Source: Akkermansia massiliensis | GTDB lineage: Bacteria; Verrucomicrobiota; Verrucomicrobiia; Verrucomicrobiales; Akkermansiaceae | Assembly: GCF_023516715.1 (NCBI RefSeq) | Contig: NZ_JAMGSI010000003.1 | Coordinates: 111,481-175,480, forward strand | Length of the DNA: 64,000 nucleotides | Direction: 5' to 3' | In this document: one piece after another, positions 17,560 to 25,337 of the stretch | Position numbering within the stretch: the stretch's first letter is position 1 | Layout: every line of letters starts with the position of its first letter | The notes under the pieces: model-generated | What the model was told of the DNA's origin: nothing | Seen by the model: only the letters and a program-made list of their open reading frames with translations | The model's database searches: none | Program-made: the position numbers and the translations under genes

Positions 17560-18095
17560 TGAATGCGGAAGCGACGGTCCTGAAGCTCTATCCCCTGGGA
17601 GAGAACGGCCTGATTGTCGTCTGGTGCACGGAGGAAGGCATCATCAGAACGGCGGCCAAAAGCGCCAGAAAGCCCAACAGCCCCTTTGCCGGGCGCCTGG
17701 ACCTCTTCTACCAGTGCCGCATGCAGTGGACGCAGGCAAAAACGGGAGACCTGCACTCCCTGACTTCCGCGGACCTGCTCTCCCCCCGCCTGCCCCTCCG
17801 GAAAAGCTACCTCCGGCTCAGCGCGGCAGGCTACTTCGCGCGCCTGTTTCTCCAAATGCTGGAGCCGGACACGCCCATCCCGGAATTCTACGACCTCCTG
17901 CAACGGGCATACGCCTATCTGGAAAACAACGACCCCTCCCTCCGCGCCGTCCTGCACTTTGAACAGGAACTCGCGCGGCTGCACGGCATCGCGCATCCCG
18001 GCATTCCGGCGCACGTCATTCTGAAATCCCACTTCGGCAAGCTTCCCCCACAGCGGGAAAAACTGCTCGGCAGCCTGGAACAAAAAGAAAACTGA
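17559..18095 (+). CDS. recO: DNA repair protein RecO (short form)
   Basis: The N-terminal OB-fold begins NAEATVLKLYPLGENGLIVV and continues with TAAKSARKPNSPFAGRLDLF, both typical of RecO, which anneals DNA and helps RecR load RecA in the RecFOR pathway. The protein is only 178 residues while most RecO are about 230-260, and no Cys4 zinc-binding motif is visible. It may be a naturally trimmed lineage form. The start overlaps the TPR gene stop. Confidence 0.8.
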   Translation: MNAEATVLKLYPLGENGLIVVWCTEEGIIRTAAKSARKPNSPFAGRLDLFYQCRMQWTQAKTGDLHSLTSADLLSPRLPLRKSYLRLSAAGYFARLFLQMLEPDTPIPEFYDLLQRAYAYLENNDPSLRAVLHFEQELARLHGIAHPGIPAHVILKSHFGKLPPQREKLLGSLEQKEN

Positions 18096-18197
18096 ACAAC
18101 ATGCCGCATCCTTTTTCACCAGCCGCACGGACTTTCATCCTCCCATCCAACTCCTCCTTCCCTCCGGGGAAGGATACGGATTGTTCCGTGCGCGTGA

Positions 18198-18226
18198 TTG
18201 ACTTGTCCGCGGCCTTCGGGCAAAAT
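18198..18226 (+). promoter_or_regulatory. Candidate promoter for the LptF/G-like gene
   Basis: TTGACT (18198-18203) and CAAAAT (18221-18226) are separated by 17 bases, about 20 bases before the ATG at 18247. It suggests that the recO transcript and the permease gene are separate units. The -10 match is weak. Confidence 0.4.
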
Positions 18227-18246
18227 CTCCGGCACGGTTTTACTGC

Positions 18247-19338
18247 ATGAAGATCTTTGACAGATACATTGCCCGCCAGCTGCTGGGTGTTACGGCCCTG
18301 GGGGTGATGGCCCTGAGCGCCCTGCTGCTCCTGGGCAACCTGTTCAAGGAACTGCGCCCCCTTCTGGTGGAAAACAAGGCGCCCATCAGCATCGTTCTGG
18401 AATTCATCTTCCAGGTAATACCCTTCTCGCTGATGTTCTCCATTCCATGGGGATTCCTGACGGCCGTGCTGCTGGTATACGGACGCCTGGCCTCGGACAA
18501 CGAACTCACCTCCATGCGCATGTCCGGCATGAGCCTGTGGCGTCTGAGCGCCCCCGCCATCGCCATCGGCATCGCCCTCTCCGGCCTCTGCTACTGGATC
18601 AACATAGACATCGCGCCCCGCGCCAAGCAATCCATTTCCGAACTGCTCATCAAGGCCGCCTCCATCAACCCGAAGGGGCTTCTCAATGAAGGACAGGCCA
18701 TCACCAAATTCGATAATCTGGAAATCTACATTGACAAGCGCGTGGACGACGTCATCCACGGCATGCACATCTATCAGAAGGCGGACGACAAATCCCCCGC
18801 CGTGGCCATGCACTCGGAACGCGTGACCATGGACTTCTCTCCCGAGAAAAAAACCCTTTACCTGCACCTCATCAATCCGCTCATCACCACGCAGGAAAAG
18901 GACTCCATCTCCCAAAGCGTGACCATGGATGAAATGCCCCTGAGCATCAACCTGGACAAATCCCGCTCCCGGCGCATCAAGGCCAACCGCTTCACCAACC
19001 GGGAAATCAGGGAAGCCCTGAACACGCCCGGCTATCTGGATAAAAAACAGACCACGGAATTCGCCACGGAACTGCCCAGGCGCGCCTCCTTCTCCCTGGC
19101 CTGCATCGTCTTTGCCCTCATTGGCGTGCCCCTGGCCATCAACACCCGCAGAAAAGACACCTCCACGGGATTTGCCCTGGGCATCCTGATCGCCTCCCTC
19201 TACTTTGTGGCCCTGATCTTTGCGGACCTGTCCCGGAAAAGCGACACGATGCTCCCCTACATCCTGCTATGGCTTCCCAACGTCATCACGATCGCCGTGG
19301 CGCTGTACCTTCACAATCAGGCCAGGCACAAGGGATAA
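18247..19338 (+). CDS. LptF/LptG-family permease (YjgP/YjgQ)
   Basis: This 363-residue inner-membrane protein has the LptF/G layout: N-terminal MKIFDRYIARQLL, three helices (about 15-110) with the conserved VLLVYGRLASDNELTSMRMSG segment, a periplasmic beta-jellyroll-like region (about 130-270), then three C-terminal helices with ACIVFALIGVPLAI. Such permeases work with LptB to lift lipopolysaccharide toward LptC/LptA. Only one copy is here, so it could be LptF or LptG, or a related export permease; the sequence alone does not decide. Confidence 0.85.
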   Translation: MKIFDRYIARQLLGVTALGVMALSALLLLGNLFKELRPLLVENKAPISIVLEFIFQVIPFSLMFSIPWGFLTAVLLVYGRLASDNELTSMRMSGMSLWRLSAPAIAIGIALSGLCYWINIDIAPRAKQSISELLIKAASINPKGLLNEGQAITKFDNLEIYIDKRVDDVIHGMHIYQKADDKSPAVAMHSERVTMDFSPEKKTLYLHLINPLITTQEKDSISQSVTMDEMPLSINLDKSRSRRIKANRFTNREIREALNTPGYLDKKQTTEFATELPRRASFSLACIVFALIGVPLAINTRRKDTSTGFALGILIASLYFVALIFADLSRKSDTMLPYILLWLPNVITIAVALYLHNQARHKG

Positions 19339-19404
19339 GCCCCCGGCGGAAGCGCCCGCCGTTGGCGCGGAATTAGCTTTCACAGCTCCGGCCCTTCGGG
19401 TAAC

Positions 19405-20808
19405 ATGGCGCGCATGCAGCACGTCCCCACCATCGCCATCGTAGGCAGGCCCAATGTCGGGAAATCCGCCATCTTCAACAGAATGGCCGGAAGGCGCATC
19501 GCCATCGTGCATGATGAACCCGGCGTCACTCGCGACCGGCTCTCCGCCCCCTGCAAGATTACGGACCGCGCCTGTAAAATCATGGACACGGGCGGCATCG
19601 GCGCGCGCCTGACCGACGGCTTTGCGGAACAGGTGGCGGCAGAGGCGGACATAGCCATGAAAACGGCGGACCTCATCCTCTTCGTGCTGGACTGCCGGGA
19701 CCACCTCACTCCCATTGACCAGAGCATTGCGGACCACCTCCGCAAGTCGGACGTTCCCGTCATCCTCCTGCTCAACAAGGCGGACCATGAAAAGCAGGAT
19801 CTGAACCTGGGAGAATTCGCCGGACTGGGCTTTGACGACCATATCTTTCTCTCCGCCGCCCACGGCAGGGGCTTCTCCGAACTCGCCTCCCGGCTGGACG
19901 ATTTCCTCAAACAGGAGGGCGCCCCGCTGAAAGAAGAACTGGAGGAAGAACCGGAAGAAGGGGAGGTCGCCGCCCCCCCCATCAAGGTGGCCGTCGTTGG
20001 ACGCCCCAACGCGGGCAAATCCTCCCTGGTCAACGCCATCCTCCAGGACAAGCGCACCATCGTTTCCGACGTGGCGGGCACCACCCGCGACGCCATTGAC
20101 GTCCCCTACCTGCACGACGGCCAGCCCTACGTGCTGATCGACACCGCCGGCATGCGCCCGCGCTCCCGGCGGGACACCTCCGTGGAAGTCTTCTCCGCCA
20201 TGCGCAGTGAAAAAGCCATCCGCCGGGCGGACATCTGCCTGCTGGTCATTGACATTGCGGCAGGCATCACGCAGCAGGACCGCCGTATCGCCGGCATCAT
20301 TGCGGAGGAAGGGAAACCCTGCATCATCATCGTGAACAAATTCGACCTCTTCCACCCGAATGCCCCGCGCAAGGACCGCATGGCGGAAGTGGAGGAACAG
20401 GTGCGCAGGGAACTCTTCTTCATCAACTATGCGCCCTTCATCGCCACCTCCGCAAAAAAAGCGGAGGGCGTGGAAATCATCTTCAAGGTCATCACGCGCA
20501 TCCGCCGGGAATCCCGTAACCTGCCCACCACCGGACAGCTCAACCGCCTCATCCAGCTTGCCCAGCAGATGAACCCTCCCGGCACCGCCAGCGGCTCCAC
20601 CAGAAGACTGAAAATCTACTACGTCACCACGGCGGTGGACCCCAAGTACAACACCATTCCCGTCCCGCGCTACGTCCTCTTCGTCAATGACAAGAACCTG
20701 CTCACGGACAGCTACTCCCAGTACCTGCGCAACAAAATCAGGGAAGCCTACCCCGCTCCCGGCATCCCGGTCATCTTCTCCGCCCGCTCGCGCGTGCGCA
20801 ATGACTGA
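19405..20808 (+). CDS. der: Ribosome assembly GTPase Der (EngA)
   Basis: Der has two tandem GTPase domains and is needed for 50S maturation. Both are intact: G1 GRPNVGKS (14-21) with switch DEPGVTRD and NKAD in the first, and GRPNAGKS with AGTTRDAID and NKFD in the second, separated by an acidic linker (EELEEEPEEGE). The C-terminal KH-like domain ends in PGIPVIFSARSR. The length of 467 residues is usual. Confidence 0.97.
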   Translation: MARMQHVPTIAIVGRPNVGKSAIFNRMAGRRIAIVHDEPGVTRDRLSAPCKITDRACKIMDTGGIGARLTDGFAEQVAAEADIAMKTADLILFVLDCRDHLTPIDQSIADHLRKSDVPVILLLNKADHEKQDLNLGEFAGLGFDDHIFLSAAHGRGFSELASRLDDFLKQEGAPLKEELEEEPEEGEVAAPPIKVAVVGRPNAGKSSLVNAILQDKRTIVSDVAGTTRDAIDVPYLHDGQPYVLIDTAGMRPRSRRDTSVEVFSAMRSEKAIRRADICLLVIDIAAGITQQDRRIAGIIAEEGKPCIIIVNKFDLFHPNAPRKDRMAEVEEQVRRELFFINYAPFIATSAKKAEGVEIIFKVITRIRRESRNLPTTGQLNRLIQLAQQMNPPGTASGSTRRLKIYYVTTAVDPKYNTIPVPRYVLFVNDKNLLTDSYSQYLRNKIREAYPAPGIPVIFSARSRVRND

Positions 20809-20826
20809 CAATCCCGCCTTCTCCGC

Positions 20827-21804
20827 ATGCTCTCCGTCAGGAACCTCAGCGCCTCCTTCCACACCAGGGCCGGCATCGTCCGGGCGGTGAGAAACGTGTC
20901 CTTTGACGTGGCGCCGGGGGAAACGCTCGGCATCGTGGGGGAATCCGGGTCCGGAAAATCCGTCACCTGCTACTCCATGATGGGGCTCATCCCGATGCCT
21001 CCGGGCCGCATTGAAAGCGGTTCCGCCATGCTGGACGGCACGGACCTGCTTCATTGTCCGGAAAAGGAACTCCGTTCCATCCGCGGCAAGCGCATCTCCA
21101 TGATCTTCCAGGATCCCATGACCTCCCTCAATCCGTACCTGACCATCGGGGAGCAGGTGGCGGAACCCCTCGTCATTCATGAGGGAGCCGGCAAAAAAGA
21201 GGCGCGCGACCGCGCGCTGGAACAGCTTGCCCTGGTAGGCATACCGGACGCTGAACAGCGCATGGACGCCTATCCCCATCAATTCTCCGGCGGCATGCGC
21301 CAGCGCGTCATGATCGCCATGGCCCTTATCACCAGGCCGGAAATCCTCATTGCGGACGAGCCCACTACTGCCCTTGACGTCACCGTGCAGAAGCAGGTGC
21401 TTGACCTCATCAGAAAACTTCAGCAGGACATGGGCACCTCCGTCATCCTCATCACGCATGACCTCGGCGTGGTGCGCCAATATGCGGACCGCATCAACGT
21501 CATGTACGCAGGCCGCATTGTTGAAAGCGCCCCGGCGCGGGAGCTTTTGGAACATCCCCGGCACGCCTACACCAGGGCCCTGATGAAATCCATTCCCGGA
21601 CTACATGCGAAAGGCTCCCCCCTCTACACCATTCCCGGACTGCCTCCCAACATGATGCAGGAGCCTTGCGGATGCAGCTTCCGCCCCAGAAATACCCTCG
21701 GGAACCCGGAACTCTGCCTGACGGACCGGGAACCGGAGCTGGTGGAAATATCTCCGGGGCACTCAGTCCAGAACTGTCCGGGATGCCTGGCCGGGAATCA
21801 GTAA
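20827..21804 (+). CDS. ABC transporter ATP-binding protein, OppD/DppD type
   Basis: The 325-residue ATPase has Walker A GESGSGKS (about 38-45), the Q-loop [10 protein letters not shown], the signature [14 protein letters not shown], Walker [13 protein letters not shown] and the H-loop ITHDLG. The C-terminal extension carries the Opp-type segment with Cys residues ([10 protein letters not shown]... ELC ... NCPGC), typical of peptide/nickel importer ATPases. No permease or binding protein adjoins it, so its partners must be elsewhere. It lies 18 bases after der. Confidence 0.9.
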   Translation: MLSVRNLSASFHTRAGIVRAVRNVSFDVAPGETLGIVGESGSGKSVTCYSMMGLIPMPPGRIESGSAMLDGTDLLHCPEKELRSIRGKRISMIFQDPMTSLNPYLTIGEQVAEPLVIHEGAGKKEARDRALEQLALVGIPDAEQRMDAYPHQFSGGMRQRVMIAMALITRPEILIADEPTTALDVTVQKQVLDLIRKLQQDMGTSVILITHDLGVVRQYADRINVMYAGRIVESAPARELLEHPRHAYTRALMKSIPGLHAKGSPLYTIPGLPPNMMQEPCGCSFRPRNTLGNPELCLTDREPELVEISPGHSVQNCPGCLAGNQ

Positions 21805-21854
21805 AACCTTGGGAGAAGAATAGGGCCTATGGGGCTCACAGGAAACTTTAGGGA

Positions 21855-22442
21855 TTATAGGGAATTCCCATCATCACCCCTATCACCCCTATCACCCCTA
21901 TCACCCCTATCCCTTCTCATCCGGCTCATTCTTTCCCTCATCCCCCCTTCTCCAAGAAACTTCCCCTCCAAAAACCTGAGCTGCCGCATTAATAAATACT
22001 TGGCCTGAAAAATCAGGCAAATGGCCATATTGGCCACCACCTCCGGCGGCCTTGTCCGGGCCAGTTCCAAAAAATAATCCCGGGCCAGACATTTATCCTC
22101 ACCCTTCTTTCTGACAAAAAGGGACTCTCGTGAATCCTTTTCCCACACGGGAAAGCCTCTCACTCTCAAAACGTATTCATAATCAGCCAGTAATTCATCC
22201 AGACTGGCTCTGGCTACATTCATCAGCTTGATTTCCGTTTCCATGGAGACCAGCCCCGCCTCCTTTCCCTCCGCAATATTCTGCTTTCCGGAACGGGCAG
22301 CCTGAACCATCTGATCAACCGTCCTGTCGCGAGAAGACAAGTACGCCTTACAAAAATAATAGGTCAGATCATAAATCTGCTCCGCCTTTCTGTAGGAAAG
22401 CAGAGACCGGTAATCGCCGGAAGGGCGCAACAGGGAAGCCAT
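21855..22442 (-). CDS. Four-helix-bundle protein (S23/IVP-like) with repeat tail
   Basis: This 195-residue protein resembles the four-helix-bundle proteins related to those encoded in 23S rRNA intervening sequences: the helix LLSYRKAEQIYDLTYYFC, then DQMVQAARSGKQNIAEGK, the family signature. It continues with a long second part of the 'suffix domain' type, and ends in a low-complexity tail of DRG triplets encoded by the 9-bp repeat at 21874-21909. Start taken at MASLLRPSG (22442). The function of the family is not established. It is the last gene of a five-gene minus-strand cluster. Confidence 0.75.
   Translation of the reverse strand: MASLLRPSGDYRSLLSYRKAEQIYDLTYYFCKAYLSSRDRTVDQMVQAARSGKQNIAEGKEAGLVSMETEIKLMNVARASLDELLADYEYVLRVRGFPVWEKDSRESLFVRKKGEDKCLARDYFLELARTRPPEVVANMAICLIFQAKYLLMRQLRFLEGKFLGEGGMRERMSRMRRDRGDRGDRGDRGDDGNSL
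21874..21909. repeat. Four tandem copies of a 9-bp unit in the 3' end of the four-helix-bundle gene
   Basis: The unit TCACCCCTA is repeated four times without error and a partial unit follows. Read on the minus strand it encodes Asp-Arg-Gly triplets. Because the unit is a multiple of three, slippage changes tail length without breaking the frame. Confidence 0.9.
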
Positions 22443-22452
22443 GCGTCCCAGC

Positions 22453-23082
22453 CTAAAACCCGCAACAAAAACAATCAATATTTTTATAAAAATTACCAAC
22501 ATGGACCCCGTCCACCAGCACATGGTTCGCCTGAATGGCCACGGGCATCATCAGCCTGCCGGAAACGTCCGCCTCCATCTTCCCCCAATGGATGAGGGGA
22601 AGGTACTGCCCCCGGAACACCCTGTAGGCGCTGGCCACCTGCGTAAACGGAATCCACGGCAGGCAGCTGAACACGGCAATATCCGTCCGATGGCAGGGAT
22701 TCGCCCGGGCCGGAGCCTGCTTGGCTGCCTGAATGAGCGGAACGGCATGCTCCAGAAAATCAGCCAGCTCCGCCCGGTACTCTACTAAAATCTGGGTGAA
22801 TTCCCCATCCTTAGCCAGCACCGGAACCAGGGCGTCCACGGATTCATACTCCCACACCTCCCCTTCCTCCACCCTCTGGCGCAGTTGGGGAATCTTATTC
22901 ACCGCCTTCAACAGCACAAACAGGCACAGGGCGAAAAAGGAAATCCCCTCCTGTTTCGCATAATGGTACAAGGCATCCACCCGCACGGGAGACGTGATGG
23001 AAAACATGGGACATTCAAACGTCTGGAAATACTCGTAATGGGACCTTCGCGGCCAGGAAGCGATTTCTATTTTCTTTTTCAT
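22453..23082 (-). CDS. Chloramphenicol-acetyltransferase-fold protein
   Basis: The 209-residue protein has the length and layout of a CAT: an early FECPMFSITSPV segment, FFALCLFVLLKAVNKIPQLRQR, the LPWIPFTQV strand, and the catalytic region QANHVLVDGVHVGNFY. In CAT the last motif is HHxxxDG with the second His as catalytic base; here it is NHxxxDG, so the catalytic His and Asp are kept and the first His is replaced. The family includes acetyltransferases acting on unknown substrates, so resistance should not be assumed. Start at MKKKIEIA (23082). Confidence 0.75.
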   Translation of the reverse strand: MKKKIEIASWPRRSHYEYFQTFECPMFSITSPVRVDALYHYAKQEGISFFALCLFVLLKAVNKIPQLRQRVEEGEVWEYESVDALVPVLAKDGEFTQILVEYRAELADFLEHAVPLIQAAKQAPARANPCHRTDIAVFSCLPWIPFTQVASAYRVFRGQYLPLIHWGKMEADVSGRLMMPVAIQANHVLVDGVHVGNFYKNIDCFCCGF

Positions 23083-23086
23083 GCAC

Positions 23087-23806
23087 TTATTTTCTATTCC
23101 AGGAAGGCTCTCCATAGATGTTTTTGCGCTTTTGCTCCGGCAGCAAAAGACTGAACAGGACGGGAGCAGTCAAGACAGCTATGCCCGTAAATATTCCCCC
23201 TACAAGATCCCAGCAAAAGGACATTGCCAGAAACTTTCCCTTAAAAGAACAAATCAGGACTGCTATCCATACCGGCCAGATGATCGCCAACCAGCCCCCA
23301 TCCAGCCCGGCATCATGAAAACGTCTGACGCCCAGCGCAATGAAGCAAAACAAGAAGAAAAACAACAGAAACAACCCCGACAGAAGAGCAAAAAGCATCC
23401 CAAAAGGAAGAGGTTCAAAAACATCGCAGGCTCCACAAAAACAAACTATCCAGACGAGAGGAGCAGACGCCAGAAGTGCGCCGTAGGTAACAGCCGCCTC
23501 CCGGCGCGAGGAACGGGACTGCATCACCAGCAGGGAAAAAAACCACTTAAAACGACTTCTTCTGCCGCATTTCCATATTTTGCCCACTTTCATCCATTCC
23601 CCGGTTCCGGAATACCGCTCCTTGAGCAACTTCCATTCCGGCGGAGTTCCCGGAATGTCTCCTATCCATATCCAGTCTTCCGAACGCTCCTCCCTGACCA
23701 TCAGTCCCAGCGGTAATCCGGCATAGCGGACTTCCCTGACCAGGAAATCAAAATCGGACGGCCCATGCAATTCCCCATCCGGCGTATGGTAATAATAACG
23801 TTTCAC
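23087..23806 (-). CDS. GYF-like/DUF805 fusion membrane protein
   Basis: The start is a GTG at 23806 preceded by GGAGTGATT, giving a 239-residue protein. The N-terminus (KRYYYHTPDGELHGP) looks like a GYF_2-type domain (about 1-60). Then follow a DUF805-type membrane domain with about four helices and the family motif RRFHDAGLDGGW (about residue 160). Bacterial GYF-DUF805 proteins are common but uncharacterised. A near-identical architecture lies at 24481-25257. It lies 4 bases upstream of the acetyltransferase-like gene. Confidence 0.7.
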   Translation of the reverse strand: MKRYYYHTPDGELHGPSDFDFLVREVRYAGLPLGLMVREERSEDWIWIGDIPGTPPEWKLLKERYSGTGEWMKVGKIWKCGRRSRFKWFFSLLVMQSRSSRREAAVTYGALLASAPLVWIVCFCGACDVFEPLPFGMLFALLSGLFLLFFFLFCFIALGVRRFHDAGLDGGWLAIIWPVWIAVLICSFKGKFLAMSFCWDLVGGIFTGIAVLTAPVLFSLLLPEQKRKNIYGEPSWNRK

Positions 23807-23808
23807 AA

Positions 23809-24372
23809 TCACTCCTTTCCTTCCGTTCTTTCCCCGGTTCGCCCGGAAATGCCGGACCGGCTGTTGGCGGGAACACATCCCAGCGCAAGCGGCGCCAGGG
23901 AACAAAACAGAAACATGCAGAAAAACATGGCGCCGCAAATTAAAAGGGAGGCATTCCCTCCCGCCGCAGCCCGCGCCCATCCGTACACATGATAAAAGCC
24001 CGTCTCCGCACATCCCAAGGAAGCCGCGTAAACGGGAACCGCCCAGAGGAGGCCCAGATCAAGATCACGGAGCCTGCGAAAAACAAGTCCCAGGCATGGA
24101 ACAAGCATGGCCGCACTCAAACACGCCAGGTTTATTCCATGCTCAGCCGTTACCATAAAACGCGGATGAATACTCCCATTCACCGCGGCCCAATATCCTG
24201 AAAAAACCAGCGTCCCCATGCACACGCCATAAAACAGCCACGCATATAAATATGAGGCGCTGGAAATGCGGCCGGACCAAGAAAACAACCACCTCCATCT
24301 TGCCGCCATCCATTCAGGCAAGCTGAACTTCCTTTCAGAAAAAGGACCAGGACTGGAAGAAGACAGATTCAC
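23809..24372 (-). CDS. DUF805-like membrane protein
   Basis: This 187-residue protein has a soluble N-terminus of about 30 residues, then four hydrophobic helices and the motif FRRLRDLDLGLLW, a variant of the DUF805 RR-HD motif. It lacks the GYF-like N-terminus of its two neighbours. Its stop is within the ribosome binding site of the next gene, so expression is coupled. Function unknown. Confidence 0.6.
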   Translation of the reverse strand: MNLSSSSPGPFSERKFSLPEWMAARWRWLFSWSGRISSASYLYAWLFYGVCMGTLVFSGYWAAVNGSIHPRFMVTAEHGINLACLSAAMLVPCLGLVFRRLRDLDLGLLWAVPVYAASLGCAETGFYHVYGWARAAAGGNASLLICGAMFFCMFLFCSLAPLALGCVPANSRSGISGRTGERTEGKE

Positions 24373-24480
24373 GGGAAAGCCCTTTCAGTCAAACACGCAT
24401 TACGGGGTTTGTCGATATTATCCTCCCTTTCCGGCGAAAGGAAAAATCCCCGGTTCTTCTCTGTCCGGGAAACGGAACGG

Positions 24481-25257
24481 TCATACCTCCGGGGGATGAC
24501 CGTATTGATTTTCCTTCTTCGTACCGGGAAACAGGCCCAGCAGCGCAACAACCCAGGTTCCGGACAACACGAAAACGGCCACTCCCATTCCTCCTGCCGC
24601 CATTACTCCGGCCTTTCCTGCATGTGCCATGAACATTCCCCACGCATCAGACTGGAACAAACGACCAAACAACCATTCTACCGGCAAACTGCCAGCCAGA
24701 AGGACAAAAGGAAGAACAAACGACCAACCGCCCGCCAGGGACAAGTCATGAAGCCTTCTCCAACACAAGGCAAAGAATTGAAGGACAATTAGCAACCCCA
24801 GCAACAATCTCAAGAGCAGGAAGATGAAGAACAAACAGGAAAACACGTCGATTCCCGGCATCAGGGGAGGAAGAGCAAGCCCCAGCAGAATCTGGGCAAC
24901 CGCCAGCCCCAGGCAATCCGCCAGCGTCATGGACAGGAAAACGGACAGGCATTCCCGCCGGGAAGCGCGTCCGGAAAAGACGAATGCCATTCTCCATGAT
25001 CTCCGATAATAATACCGGAGACGCTTCCAAAACGACAGACCGGCTACCTCTTCCGGCGGAACAGACATCACGTTCGGATAAAATCCGGTTCCCGTTTCCC
25101 TTTTCACTGCCTCCGCCAGGGCAACCCATTCTTCACCATCCACTGGACGAATCATCAAATGATCAGGCAGACCGCCCCATTTTACCTCACAGGCCAGAAA
25201 ATCCAGTTCAGCAGGACCATGCAATTCTCCATTCCGATCATGGTAAAAATATTTCAT
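24481..25257 (-). CDS. GYF-like/DUF805 fusion membrane protein, second copy
   Basis: The 258-residue protein starts MKYFYHDRNGELHGPAELD (start chosen at 25257 because it matches the start of the paralog), so the N-terminal GYF_2-like domain is shared with the protein at 23087-23806. The membrane part carries CWRRLHDLSLAGGW. It is first in the cluster; the 107 bases between it and the next gene hold nothing I recognise. Paralogy with its neighbour is clear by eye over the first 40 residues. Confidence 0.7.
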   Translation of the reverse strand: MKYFYHDRNGELHGPAELDFLACEVKWGGLPDHLMIRPVDGEEWVALAEAVKRETGTGFYPNVMSVPPEEVAGLSFWKRLRYYYRRSWRMAFVFSGRASRRECLSVFLSMTLADCLGLAVAQILLGLALPPLMPGIDVFSCLFFIFLLLRLLLGLLIVLQFFALCWRRLHDLSLAGGWSFVLPFVLLAGSLPVEWLFGRLFQSDAWGMFMAHAGKAGVMAAGGMGVAVFVLSGTWVVALLGLFPGTKKENQYGHPPEV

Positions 25258-25337
25258 TCTAAAGTATACAGCTGATCCTATTTGCTTAATTTTCAGCAAT
25301 CAATACTTTTTTCGACAAATATAATCCAGAAGGCCCC

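Noticed and set aside
20827..21804. Peptide-importer operon
   Set aside because: Only the ATPase is present; no permease or binding protein is adjacent.
21874..21909. Tandem repeat as a CRISPR array
   Set aside because: The units are 9 bp, contiguous with no spacers, and lie in a coding frame.
21855..22442. Four-helix-bundle gene as a 23S rRNA intervening sequence
   Set aside because: There is no rRNA sequence around it.
22453..23082. Acetyltransferase-like protein as an antibiotic-resistance gene
   Set aside because: The active-site motif is altered and the neighbours are not resistance or mobile genes; fold similarity alone is not evidence.
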